64,000 bases of DNA from DATLZU01 sp051293835 (GTDB lineage Bacteria > Nitrospirota > Nitrospiria > Nitrospirales > Nitrospiraceae): assembly GCA_051293835.1 (NCBI GenBank), contig JBPKMA010000013.1, forward strand, positions 1-64,000, in the 5' to 3' direction. Made by a program: the position numbers and the translations under genes. The notes beneath the pieces are model-generated. The model saw only the letters and a program-made list of their open reading frames with translations, had not been told where the DNA came from and made no database searches. Below are positions 43,359 through 52,585 of this stretch, piece after piece; positions within the stretch are counted from its first letter, which is position 1; every line of letters begins with the position of its first letter.

Positions 43359-44510
43359 ATGAACCGTCGGCGAATCGAGGCGGTCGTCTCGAAAGAATGG
43401 CGCGAGGTAACCCGCGACCGGATGTTTCTGCTCCTGGCGTTTTTGAGGCCGACGCTCTGGATAATCGTGTTCGGGTACGGACTCGTGCTAGATGTGTAAA
43501 ACATTCCGTTCGCCGTCGTGGACCCGGATCGCAGCGCCCTCAGCCGCGACTATCTGCATCGCTTCATCGAGTCCGGGTATTTCGACTTTCAAGGGTACGT
43601 GGCGGCGAAGGAGGCGGCGGACGTGTTGCTCCAAAGCGGAAAGGTCCGCGCCGTGATCGTCGTACCGGAGCAATTCCAGGAACGTCTGTCGGCCGGAACG
43701 GGCGTCGGCGTTCAGACGCTGATCGATGGGACGTTTCCGCTGCGGACGGGTATCACGAACGGCTATGTGATCGCGCTCACCGCCGCCTTCATCGAAGAAC
43801 TGCTCATCACGCATCTCGCACGCAGCCGGGCGTTTCCCGCCGGCAGGCGGAGACGTTGGCTCGGCCAATCACGCCCGAGGTGCGCGATCTGTACAACGAA
43901 GAGGTGCGGAGCACCTGGTCAAGTGTGCCGGCCCTCGTGATGGTCGCGCTCATGGTCTTGTCTCCGCTTTTCACCGTGCTCGGTATCGTGCACGAGAAAG
44001 AAACCGGGTCCATCTACAACGTCTCCAGCGCGCCGGTGAGCCGCATCGAGTTTCTGGCTGGCAAGTTGGCGCCGTATGTCCTGATCTCCATCCTCAACGT
44101 GATCATCCTATGGCTGATGGCCATCCTGATCTTCAAGTGCCGTTCAAAGGGAATCCGGTCTTGTTCCTGGCGGCATCCATGGTGTTCGTGCTCAGCAGTA
44201 CCGGGAGTGGCTTAATCGCCTCGCGCCTGGTGCGCACCCAGCAGGCCGCGCTGATCATGACGGTTGTGATGAGCACGGTGCCCACCATCCTGTTTTCCGG
44301 CCTGATCTTTCCGGTTTCCTCCTTGAGCCCGACTTCGCGGGTTCTGGCGCATCTCTTCCCCGGCATGTATGACGCCAACGTCCGTTGGGGCGTGTTCCTC
44401 AAAAGGGTTGGGCTGGAGCTCCTGTGGCGTGACGGGTTGGCCCTGGCGCTTTATGCGACGGTGCTCCGGCTCATTGGCATCGGTTCTTCACGAAGAGACC
44501 GCGATCATGA
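43359..44510 (+). pseudogene. ABC-2 permease 1 (YhhJ/YbhS-like), broken
   Basis: ATG 43359 reads RIEAVVSKEWREVTRDRMFL, then meets an in-frame TAA at 43497-43499. The same frame continues NIPFAVVDPDRSALSRDYLH to about 43850, shifts to the frame with EVRDLYNEEVRSTWSSVPAL, shifts again near 44145 to VLFLAASMVFVLSSTGSGLI, and once more near 44480 to reach the stop at 44510. One stop and three frameshifts make it non-functional. The original would be an ABC-2 exporter permease of about 380 residues. Confidence 0.85.
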
Positions 44511-45668
44511 CGCGTGCCATGCTGTTCAGATCACCGCGGACGCTGACTGATGGCGTCGGTTGGCGGTGATGACGCGGAAAGAGCGATGGCAGTTGTTCTG
44601 AGATCTCCCGCTGGTGGCGTTTCTGGTCTATTCGTTCACGTTGTCCGTATCCCTCACTGGGAACGGCATCCAGACGCAACTGCGGAACGTCAGCCTGCTG
44701 GTGTATGACGAGGGCCATAGCGCGTTGTCATGGGAGCTCATTCGCCGGTTTCATCCGCCGTATTTTCGTTTCGATGGGGAGCTGGTCGAGGCGGATGAGG
44801 GATTGCGCCGGCTCGACGGGGGAGCATCCTTGTGAATCGATCCGCGGCGGCGCAACTGTCGCGGTACAGCTCCTGGTCGAGACGACCAATTCCGCGCAGG
44901 GGCTCTCGGTGGCCGGCTCTGCGGCGCTCATCATTGGCAAATTCGGCAGGGAGGCGGCGCTGGCGCGGATCGGCGCGGCGAATGACTCGTCGCCGAACCA
45001 GCCGATGGTCCTGAACGATCACCGGGTCTGGTACAACCCGAACCAGACGGAGAGCTGGTTTGAATCCAGCTCGTACCTCCGCCGCATGATCACGATCTTT
45101 GCGATCATACTGCCGGCCGCCGCGCTGGTCCGAGAAAAGGAGCCCGGCACGGTCGAACAGTTGCTAGTGTCCCCGCTTACTCCGTTCCAGATCATGCTCT
45201 CCAAGGTACTGGCTATGACGGCGGCGATCCTCGTCGCGACCGCCATCGCGTTGTTCGGAATCATGCGGCCGGTGTTCGGCGTCCCGGTCCGGGGGAAGCG
45301 TGACGCTGTTCTTCGCGCTGACAGCCCTGTTCATCTTCACCGTGGCCAGAATGGGGTTGCTCGCGGCGTCCCGCACCCGCAATCACGCGCAGGCAGGTAT
45401 GGTGACGCTGTTGGTGGTGGCGCCCATGCTGTTGCTCTCCGGTATCACCACACCGCTGGAGGCCATGCTGGCCTGGGTACGCGCCCTCATGGCCTTGTCG
45501 CCGCTCCGGTATTTCATCGACATTACACCCGGCATCCTCGTGAAAGGGGCAGGGCTTCCGATCCTCTGGCCCATGGCGGTCTCTATGGCGATGCTGGGCG
45601 TGGCGCTCTTTGGGTTCGGTATGTGGCGGTTCCGGCGACAGTTTCGGTGCCGTCGGGACGAGGTCTAA
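44507..45668 (+). pseudogene. ABC-2 permease 2 (YhhJ/YbhR-like), broken
   Basis: The original start ATG 44507 overlaps the restored stop of permease 1 (ATGA). Readable blocks lie in different frames: RKERWQLF then a TGA codon, DLPLVAFLVYSFTLSV, VSLLVYDEGHSALSWELI, YNPNQTESWFESSSYLRRM with REKEPGTVEQLLVSPL, and after another shift near 45290 FFALTALFIFTVARMGLL to the stop at 45668. It is a decayed second half of the exporter. Confidence 0.85.
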
Positions 45669-45862
45669 AATGGCTCTCAGCTCTCGGCTGTAAGATGAAA
45701 CGTGCTCCTCGCTCCCGTGGCCCGTTACATGGCGAGGATCAATGAGTGTCCCGGGTAGAAGCGGCCGAGGTGTTTTTCGTGAGCACCACGAGAAAATTGA
45801 GGCCATTGTGGCGTACGATTAAGTAGAAGTAAAGGCTGGACGGCGCCAACGGAGCAGACGCC

Positions 45863-46993
45863 ATGGCGGTGCAGGGGGAAGCGGAAAGGACCCCAGTGGT
45901 GATCGGGACCGATGCGGTCATCCGCATCGCCGGGGCTTGGACCTTGCCGGAATTGCCGCCGATCGAACGGGTGGTAGCCAGCGCGTCGTGGCCGGCGGGT
46001 CGCAATTTGGTCTGGGATGCCAGCCAGGTCACCGCGATGGATTCGGGCGGGGCGGTGTTACTCCACCGGACGCTGGCGCAGCTTGACCGCCAGGGGCGGC
46101 ACGTCACGTTGCGCGGGCTACGGCCGGAGTTCGCCGAGTTGCTCAAGTTGGTCTCCGCGCATTGGACCCGCGTCGGGCAAGAAGCGACCAGACCAAGAGG
46201 GAACTGGTTGGAACGGGTCGGGATCTTTGCGGGGGACCGCCTGCAACAATGGATCGGCGGTCTGGGATTTTTGGGAGAGAGCGCCGTCGCGCTTGTCCGG
46301 GCGCTGGCCGTGCCGCGCGCGATCCGGTGGCGGGCGGTGTGGAACAGTCTAGAGCTGGACGGGTTCAACGCGCTGCCGGTTATCGGGTTGCTGACGTTCC
46401 TGATGGGCATCGTGATCGCCTATCAGGGGGCCGAGCAGTTGCGGAGCGTCGGCGCCAATATCTTCATCGTGGACCTCGTGGGCATTGCCCTGCTGCGGGA
46501 AATCGCGCCGCTTGTGACGGCGATCCTGGTGGCCGGCCGATCGGGGTCGGCCTACACTGCTCAGATCGGGACCATGCGGGTCACGGAAGAATTGGACGCG
46601 CTTCGTACGTTGGGCCTGTCGCCGATGAAGGTGCTGGTGCTCCCTAAGGTGTTATCCTTGGCGATCGCCCTGCCATTGCTGACGGTCTATGCGGATGTGG
46701 TGGGGGTCTTCGGCGGCATGCTGATCGCGGCCGGCCAGTTGAGCGTGACCTTCCTCGAATTCCTGACTCGCTTCGAGGAAGCGATCGCGCTGCGGCATTT
46801 CCTGATCGGTGTGGTGAAGGCACCGATGTTCGCAGCGATCATCGCGTTGGTCGGTTGCTATCAGGGATTCCAGATCCGCGGGGGTGTGGACGATGTCGGC
46901 CGCCACACGACGATCAGTGTGGTCCAGAGCATCTTTCTCGTCATCGTGTTCGATGCGTTCTTTTCGATTCTCTTGAGTTGGTGGAAGTTGTGA
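45863..46993 (+). CDS. mlaE: Lipid-transport permease MlaE with N-terminal STAS domain
   Basis: 376 residues. Residues 1-110 form a STAS-like domain (VWDASQVTAMDSGGAVLLHR), as in MlaB but fused here. The rest is the MlaE permease: LLTFLMGIVIAYQGAEQL, the EIAPLVTAILVAGRSGSAY signature and TEELDALRTLGLSP. It works with MlaF, MlaD and an auxiliary lipoprotein, encoded next, to move phospholipid between membranes. GGAG lies before the ATG. Confidence 0.9.
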   Translation: MAVQGEAERTPVVIGTDAVIRIAGAWTLPELPPIERVVASASWPAGRNLVWDASQVTAMDSGGAVLLHRTLAQLDRQGRHVTLRGLRPEFAELLKLVSAHWTRVGQEATRPRGNWLERVGIFAGDRLQQWIGGLGFLGESAVALVRALAVPRAIRWRAVWNSLELDGFNALPVIGLLTFLMGIVIAYQGAEQLRSVGANIFIVDLVGIALLREIAPLVTAILVAGRSGSAYTAQIGTMRVTEELDALRTLGLSPMKVLVLPKVLSLAIALPLLTVYADVVGVFGGMLIAAGQLSVTFLEFLTRFEEAIALRHFLIGVVKAPMFAAIIALVGCYQGFQIRGGVDDVGRHTTISVVQSIFLVIVFDAFFSILLSWWKL

Positions 46994-47131
46994 AGTGCGG
47001 GACGGGCGAGAGTGGTGAGACAAGCGAGAGGGGCGCGAAGCGCGCGCGGGGTGTGGAACCTGCCTTTGGGCGTCCGACAATTCGCACGAATCGCGCTTCT
47101 CCTGCGTTTTTCGCCGGCATTGGAGCTGAAG

Positions 47132-47962
47132 ATGGTGCCAAGGGGAGGAAACGAACTGGAAAGTGTGAGCGGCTCTGACAGCGGTATCGTTCCGCTGATC
47201 GACGTTCGTCATGTCTCCACGCGGTTTGGCGAAGCGGTGGTGCATGACGATGTGAGCCTCGCGGTATACCGAGGGGAAGTCTTCGCTATCGCCGGCGGCA
47301 ACGGTAGCGGCAAATCGACCTTGCTGCGCGAGATCATCGGGCTGGTGACGCCAAGTTCGGGAACGATCCGAGTGTTCGGCCGGGAATGCGCCAGCCTCGG
47401 CGAAGCCGGCGTCCGCGCCCTCCACCGCCGCTGCGGCGTGATGTTTCAACATGGGGCGCTGTTCAGTTCGCTCACCGTGGTGGAAAACGTCGCGGTCCCC
47501 TTGCGGGAGCACACCGGCTTGAGCCCAAGCCTGATCCGCGACATCGCCATGTTCAAGATCGCGCTGACTGGCCTTCCGTCGTCTGCCGCCGGCAAGTATC
47601 CCAACGAGCTGAGCGGCGGCATGCGGAAGCGGGCGGCGCTGGCTCGCGCGATCGCGCTCGATCCGGAGCTGCTCTTCCTGGACGAGCCGACGTCGGGTCT
47701 CGATCCAATCAGCGCCGACGCGTTCGACGACCTGGTCAAGGAGCTGAAGAAACTGCTGGGGTTGACGATCGTGATGGTCACGCACGATCTTGACTCGCTC
47801 TGGCGGGTAGCGGATCGAGTGGCGGTCTTGGGAAATGGCAAGGTGCTGGGGATCGGCACGATGGAGGAATTGTCCCAATCCGCCGATCCGCTGATCCGCG
47901 AGTATTTCCACGGTCCGCGCGGACGGGCGGCGAGGGAACAATCCGTGAGGCTGAAGGCGTGA
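47132..47962 (+). CDS. mlaF: Lipid-transport ATPase MlaF
   Basis: 276 residues. ABC ATPase with Walker A GGNGSGKST, signature LSGGMRKR, Walker B LLFLDEPTSGLDP and the H-loop VTHD. It energises MlaE. The frame is open back to 47012. The ATG at 47132 is chosen because GGAG lies 6 nt upstream and ABC similarity starts soon after. It lies between mlaE and mlaD in the same orientation. Confidence 0.9.
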   Translation: MVPRGGNELESVSGSDSGIVPLIDVRHVSTRFGEAVVHDDVSLAVYRGEVFAIAGGNGSGKSTLLREIIGLVTPSSGTIRVFGRECASLGEAGVRALHRRCGVMFQHGALFSSLTVVENVAVPLREHTGLSPSLIRDIAMFKIALTGLPSSAAGKYPNELSGGMRKRAALARAIALDPELLFLDEPTSGLDPISADAFDDLVKELKKLLGLTIVMVTHDLDSLWRVADRVAVLGNGKVLGIGTMEELSQSADPLIREYFHGPRGRAAREQSVRLKA

Positions 47963-48030
47963 TAGCACATGAGCGCGAGAAATGCGTGGCACACGCTCCT
48001 CCCGCGTCTGCCGCATGAGAGGAGACGGAG

Positions 48031-48993
48031 ATGGAACCGAAAGTGAACTACGCCCTGGTCGGGCTCTTCGTCGTGGTGCTGAGCGCCGTCTTGCTCGGAA
48101 TCGTGCTGTGGCTCAGCAAGGGCAAATACGGAACCGTGTATGACCGGTATTACGCCTTTATGCGGGAGTCGGTCGCCGGCCTGAGCGTGAACTCGCCGGT
48201 GAAGTATCGCGGGGTGGAAGTCGGGTACGTGGCCGATATCCGGCTCAATCCCGAGAATCCGGAGGAGGTGCGGCTCACGTTGGACATCACCCGCGGCACC
48301 CCCATCAAAGAAGATACGGTCGCGGTGCTTCACGTGCAGGGGTTGACCGGCTTCGCCATCGTGGACCTCACCGGCGGGACCCGTGACTCGCCGCCTCTAA
48401 CGGCCAAGCCCGACCAAGCGTATGCGGTGATTAAGACCGGCCCGTCGCTGCTCGCGCGATTGGACAGTGCCATCTCACGGTTGCTGGAAGACCAATCACT
48501 CTCTCGGCTGCTGGCCAATCTCAATACGCTGGCGCAGGACGCCCGCGGCGTGATCGACCAGGAGAACCGCGCGGCGCTGAAGCAGATCCTGTCGGATTTG
48601 GCCACGGTCAGCCGGACTCTAGCGGCGCGGAGCGCGCGGGTGGATCAAGGGCTGGCCGGCGCGGCGCAGACGGCGGAGCATCTCGCCAAGTTGAGTCGCA
48701 CCCTCAACGAGCAAATCCCGACTCTGCTGGAACGGGTCAACAGGAACGCGGCTTCGTTGCAGGCGATGACGGAAGAACTCACCCACACGAGCAAGGCTAT
48801 CGGCTCGCTCGTGAACGCGACCAAGCCCAATGTCGAACAGTTCTCCCGTCAGACCTTGGCTGAGACCGGCCTGCTCATCGCGGATCTCCGGCAACTGACC
48901 GCCACGTTGCAACGTGTCGCCAGACAGATTGAGCGGGAGCCGAACGCGCTGGTCTTCGGCCGGCCACCACAACCGAAAGGGCCAGGGGAATGA
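48031..48993 (+). CDS. mlaD: MlaD-type MCE-domain protein
   Basis: 320 residues. One N-terminal membrane helix (LVGLFVVVLSAVLLGIVLW), an MCE domain (about 38-115, SPVKYRGVEVGYVADIRL) and a long alpha-helical C-terminal region (about 150-310) that would form the hydrophobic tube of a periplasmic hexamer. It carries lipids between MlaFE and the outer membrane. GGAGACGGAG precedes the ATG. Confidence 0.9.
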   Translation: MEPKVNYALVGLFVVVLSAVLLGIVLWLSKGKYGTVYDRYYAFMRESVAGLSVNSPVKYRGVEVGYVADIRLNPENPEEVRLTLDITRGTPIKEDTVAVLHVQGLTGFAIVDLTGGTRDSPPLTAKPDQAYAVIKTGPSLLARLDSAISRLLEDQSLSRLLANLNTLAQDARGVIDQENRAALKQILSDLATVSRTLAARSARVDQGLAGAAQTAEHLAKLSRTLNEQIPTLLERVNRNAASLQAMTEELTHTSKAIGSLVNATKPNVEQFSRQTLAETGLLIADLRQLTATLQRVARQIEREPNALVFGRPPQPKGPGE

Positions 48994-49087
48994 AGAGAAC
49001 GGGTTCGAAGTTCACGGCTCGGAGTTTGACGTGAGCAGCACTTTGACCTCGACCCGCGAACCTCGAATCCCTCACGGTCGGGGGGAA

Positions 49088-49741
49088 ATGCGGGACCTGG
49101 TGAATCGAGGGGTCGGGACGGTCATCGGCGCGCTAGTCTCGATGGCGCTCATGGCCTGTCTAGCGCCGCGGTCGGACAGCGGGCCGGTGCATACCTATCT
49201 CTTGCGCGCCGAGGAAACCACGTGGGCCGAGAAGGAACCGGTCGGCCGCGCAGGCGCCTCGCCGGTGTTGCTGGTCGGTCCGCCGCAGGCGGAGGCGGGA
49301 TTCGACACGCCGCGCATGGCCTACGTGGTGCGCCCCTATGAAGTCCGGTACTACGCCCTCAACCAATGGGCCGATACGCCGGCCCGCATGCTGGCTCCGC
49401 TGTTGGTGCAAGCGCTGGAGAAGAGCGGGGCCTGGCAAGCCGTGATCCCGATGCCGAGTGCGCTACGCGGGGACTATCGCCTCGATACTCTGGGCGTGGC
49501 GTTGGAGCAGCAGTTTCTGGAGACCCCCAGCCGCGTCCGCATGGCCTTGCGTGCGCAACTGATCGATCTGAGGGAGCTGAGCGTGGTCGGGACGCGCCGA
49601 TTCGAAGTGCTGGAGCCTGCGCCCAGCGAGGATGCTTACGGCGGTGCGCTGGGGGCCAACCGAGCGGTGACGAAATTGCTGGAGCAGATCGCGCAATGGG
49701 CAAGCGCGTGTCTCCATAAGCATTCGGACTGCGTGCGATGA
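49088..49741 (+). CDS. ABC-type transport auxiliary lipoprotein (PqiC/Mla-associated)
   Basis: 217 residues. Signal peptide with lipobox SMALMAC, then a domain of the ABC_trans_aux family (PRMAYVVRPYEVRYYALNQW, then ALEKSGAWQAVI). Such lipoproteins work with MCE transport systems at the outer membrane. ATG 49088 is used because the lipoprotein signal starts there. The open frame begins at 48914 inside mlaD. It follows mlaD in the same operon. Confidence 0.82.
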   Translation: MRDLVNRGVGTVIGALVSMALMACLAPRSDSGPVHTYLLRAEETTWAEKEPVGRAGASPVLLVGPPQAEAGFDTPRMAYVVRPYEVRYYALNQWADTPARMLAPLLVQALEKSGAWQAVIPMPSALRGDYRLDTLGVALEQQFLETPSRVRMALRAQLIDLRELSVVGTRRFEVLEPAPSEDAYGGALGANRAVTKLLEQIAQWASACLHKHSDCVR

Positions 49742-50003
49742 CGAAATCGGTTTTCCTCGCATTATTCACGGCCTTTGCCATCACAGATGGCAGCTTGTGT
49801 GTGCTTGCGGCCGACCAAGCGCTGTACGAAACACACTGCCTGGCCTGCCACGGTCTACAGGGCGGGGGCAGAAACCAAACTCCACGCTCCTGCGCCGCAT
49901 CCACGAAGGCCGAGCCAACACGGCCATGGGGGTGTGGAAATGGGTTCTGTCCGCAGAGGAGACCCGCGATGTCGTGGAGGATGTGCTGACATTCTCCCGC
50001 TGA
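49738..50003 (+). pseudogene. Small cytochrome c gene with one frameshift
   Basis: ATG 49738 overlaps the preceding stop (ATGA). The first frame gives a signal peptide and haem motif CLACH (ETHCLACHGLQGGG). After the G-rich run near 49862-49868 the sense continues in another frame (QKPNSTLLRRIHEGRANTAM) and ends at 50003. A one-base indel in the G run explains this. It may be a real lesion or a base-call error. Confidence 0.7.
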
Positions 50004-50059
50004 TCTTCCCTCCTTCCCCCCTTCCTTCGATCGTCGGCCTCCATTCCGGTACCCAGTCG

Positions 50060-51450
50060 AGGTCCGTGGTCATGGGGCATTCTCACCATCGCCGTCCCGG
50101 TCTTCCTGCTTCCTCTTCAACCTGGCAATCGGCATCAGCATCGCCTAGGGGGGTGTTCCTCTTGGCCCTGCTCAGTGTTGCGCTGGCCCGAGCGCAACCC
50201 ATCGCGCCGTGGAAGGTCATTGGGGAGCACCTGCTCATCGGCCTGTGCGTCGTGGCGCTCACCCATTACCTGGGCTATCACGAGGTGCCGTGCTCTCACC
50301 TGAACGAAGGACATGCCGCGCTGTTGGTTCTGGCCCTGCTGGAAGAGAAATTGGCCGCGCGGGGAGGGACCGGGCTGGTCGCCGCCGACATACTGGGGCT
50401 GTGCACGCGCCATGCGTCTTCACCACCCACACACCTGTCCCGGCCGGCCACGACCAGTTTTCGGCCGACCTCGTCCGCCGTATCCTTGGCGAGTGTCGAT
50501 GCTGATGGTTACAGGCCTGCGGGACCGGACCGGTGCTGAACATGACCGAGTTGGCGTTGCGCGGGTCCCGGCCATGTTTCCTGGCTATCCGATTCACTCG
50601 ATCACCAATGGGGTCCATGCCGTGACCTGGGCCGCTCCGGCATTCCAGACGCTGTACGATCGCCGCCTGCCGGACTGGCGGCGCGATCCGTTGTCGCTGC
50701 GGTACACCGTGGGCGTTCCCGATGTGGAGATCTGGGCGGCACATACGGAGGCCAAGCGCGCGCTGGTAGAATTGATCAATCGCGAGACGAACGCGGGGTT
50801 CGATCGCGACGTGCTGACCATTGGATTTGCGAGGCGAGCCACCCTTTACAAACGTGGGACGCTGATCTTCCACGACCTCGATCGTCTCAAGGCCATCGCC
50901 CGGCAGGTGGGGCCGTTTCAGCTCGTCTTTGCCGGCAAGGCCCATCCGCAAGACGAGGAGGGCAAGTGAGGCGCGAGACGCACTCCGAGGCGCCGTCGCG
51001 GTCGCCTACCTCAACCATTATGACATGGCGTTAGCGAAGCTCGTCTGTGCCGGCGTTGGCGGGTGGCTCAATCCCCCTCCGCCGCCCCTGGAAGTCTCCG
51101 GAACCAGCGGGATGAAGGCGGCGATCCACGGCGTGCCCAGCCTCAGCGTCCTGGACGGTTGGTGGATTGAGGGCCATGTCGAGGGAGTGACTGGCTGGTC
51201 GATCGGGGAGCGCATCGACTCCTGTCTGGAACCGGTCTCCGGGATGGAAGCTTGCCACGCAGCGGCACTCTACGACAAGCTCGCGAATCACACCTGCCCT
51301 GTTTTTATAAGGACCGCGGGCGCTTCATCGGGATCGTGCGGCACTGCATTGCCTTGAACGGCGCCTTCTTCAACACGCATCGCATGATGGCCCAGTATCT
51401 GCACAACGCCTACCGCCTGGAGGGAGGCTACGCCCGGGGGAGGCGATGGG
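50060..51450 (+). pseudogene. glgP: Glycogen phosphorylase, decayed
   Basis: Recognisable pieces of a short-type alpha-glucan phosphorylase in order but in several frames: VPVFLL, SHLNEGHAALLVLALLEEK, CVFTTHTPVPAGHDQFSADL, IHSITNGVHAVTWAAPAFQ, FARRATLYKRGTLIF, VFAGKAHPQDEEGK, EVSGTSGMKAAIHGVPSLSV, WWIEGHVEGVTGWSIG and FYKDRGRFIGIVRHCIALNG. The 5' part before HLNEGH is mostly missing, and at least four frame changes occur. It abuts the 3' end of the opposite-strand HhH gene. Confidence 0.85.
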
Positions 51451-51458
51451 TTTTCTCG

Positions 51459-51860
51459 TTACTCAGGCCTCACGGTTACGCAATCTTTGATCATTTCATA
51501 CTCGGCCTCCGAGAGGATCCCCTTCTCCACGAGCTCGTCTCCTGTCCGATAGGGCCGTCCTGCCATGATCGACCTGGCGGTTGGCTCATCGATTCCGGGC
51601 AGCGTGGCGAGTTGATCGAGGGAGGCAGTGTTGAGGTCGATCACCTGGCCGACGCCGGGCCGGTCCCGTGGAGGCCGGTCCAGGCGCTCGACTGCCATAT
51701 CGGGTGGTCGTTGCACCTGGGGCGGAAACGTTGACCCGCTGCCGGCGAAGGCCGTTTGGTCGAGGCGCGGGGAGAGGAAGGACGGCCCCGTCGCGAGGGT
51801 CATGATGCTCCAGGTCAGGATGAGCGGCCTGATTGCGGCTAACCCGGTTCGATGAGTCAT
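51459..51860 (-). CDS. ComEA-like helix-hairpin-helix protein, exported
   Basis: 133 residues on the minus strand, with a signal or membrane segment at about 10-30 and a low-complexity Pro/Arg linker. The C-terminal HhH domain reads IDLNTASLDQLATLPGIDEP and then KGILSEAEYEMI, as in ComEA and related DNA-binding or envelope proteins. The start is fixed by AAGGAG ahead of the ATG at 51858-51860. A longer frame starting at 51914 is rejected. Confidence 0.78.
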   Translation of the reverse strand: MTHRTGLAAIRPLILTWSIMTLATGPSFLSPRLDQTAFAGSGSTFPPQVQRPPDMAVERLDRPPRDRPGVGQVIDLNTASLDQLATLPGIDEPTARSIMAGRPYRTGDELVEKGILSEAEYEMIKDCVTVRPE

Positions 51861-52155
51861 GGGGTCTGTCTCCTTGTGAAAAGTGAACGTTCGTTTGCGT
51901 CGCTCTATGGACATGTATTAGACGATCGCGGTGTCGGATTGTTTCCGCAAAGCCCGCTCTCTGTGTCGATGACGTGGCGTTCCAACTGTGTTAGGCTACG
52001 CCCACGCCAACGGCCTGGAACGGCGCCTCCTCGGTTTCGCCCGCTCCGGGCCACGATTTTTTGTCTGAGTCCGAACGGGGAAGAACCCGGCGATGCCGTC
52101 ACATCGGGCGTGGCCGGAGCGTGGGTCCTCGTCGGCAGCAAAAGGAGTGCCCTCC

Positions 52156-52578
52156 ATGCACGTATCAATCGGAAAAGTCGTGACGGTCGAATATACCTTG
52201 CGGATTGATGAGGAAGAGATCGTCGACACGAATGTCGGCGCGGAGCCCTTAATCTATCGGCATGGGGCGCAGGAAATTCTGCCCGGTTTGGAGAAGGGGT
52301 TGGAGGGCATGGCGGTCGGTGAGAGCAAGCAGATTACGGTGAGTCCGGCTGAGGGCTACGGCGACGTGCATCCCGAAGGGTTCTTTGAGATTGCTAAGGA
52401 CCGGATTGCGCCGGACGCCTTGCGCGTCGGGGCCAAGCTTCAGGGCGAGGCGCCGGACGGGACGCCGGTGTATCCGAGGGTGGCGGAGATTCGGGAAGAC
52501 ACCGTCGTCCTGGACTTGAACCACCCGTTGGCCGGCAAGACTCTGTACTTCGATGTGAAGGTGTTGGATATCCGGTAA
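52156..52578 (+). CDS. slyD: SlyD-type FKBP peptidyl-prolyl isomerase
   Basis: 140 residues. FKBP core with the inserted chaperone flap: VTVEYTLRIDEEEIVDTN, LIYRHGAQEILPGLEKGLEG, SPAEGYGDVHPEGFFEI and NHPLAGKTLYFDVKVLDI. It lacks the His-rich metal tail of E. coli SlyD. It would act as cytoplasmic isomerase and chaperone. AAAGGAGTG precedes the ATG. The next gene begins 8 bp later. Confidence 0.9.
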   Translation: MHVSIGKVVTVEYTLRIDEEEIVDTNVGAEPLIYRHGAQEILPGLEKGLEGMAVGESKQITVSPAEGYGDVHPEGFFEIAKDRIAPDALRVGAKLQGEAPDGTPVYPRVAEIREDTVVLDLNHPLAGKTLYFDVKVLDIR

Positions 52579-52585
52579 GGCTAAG

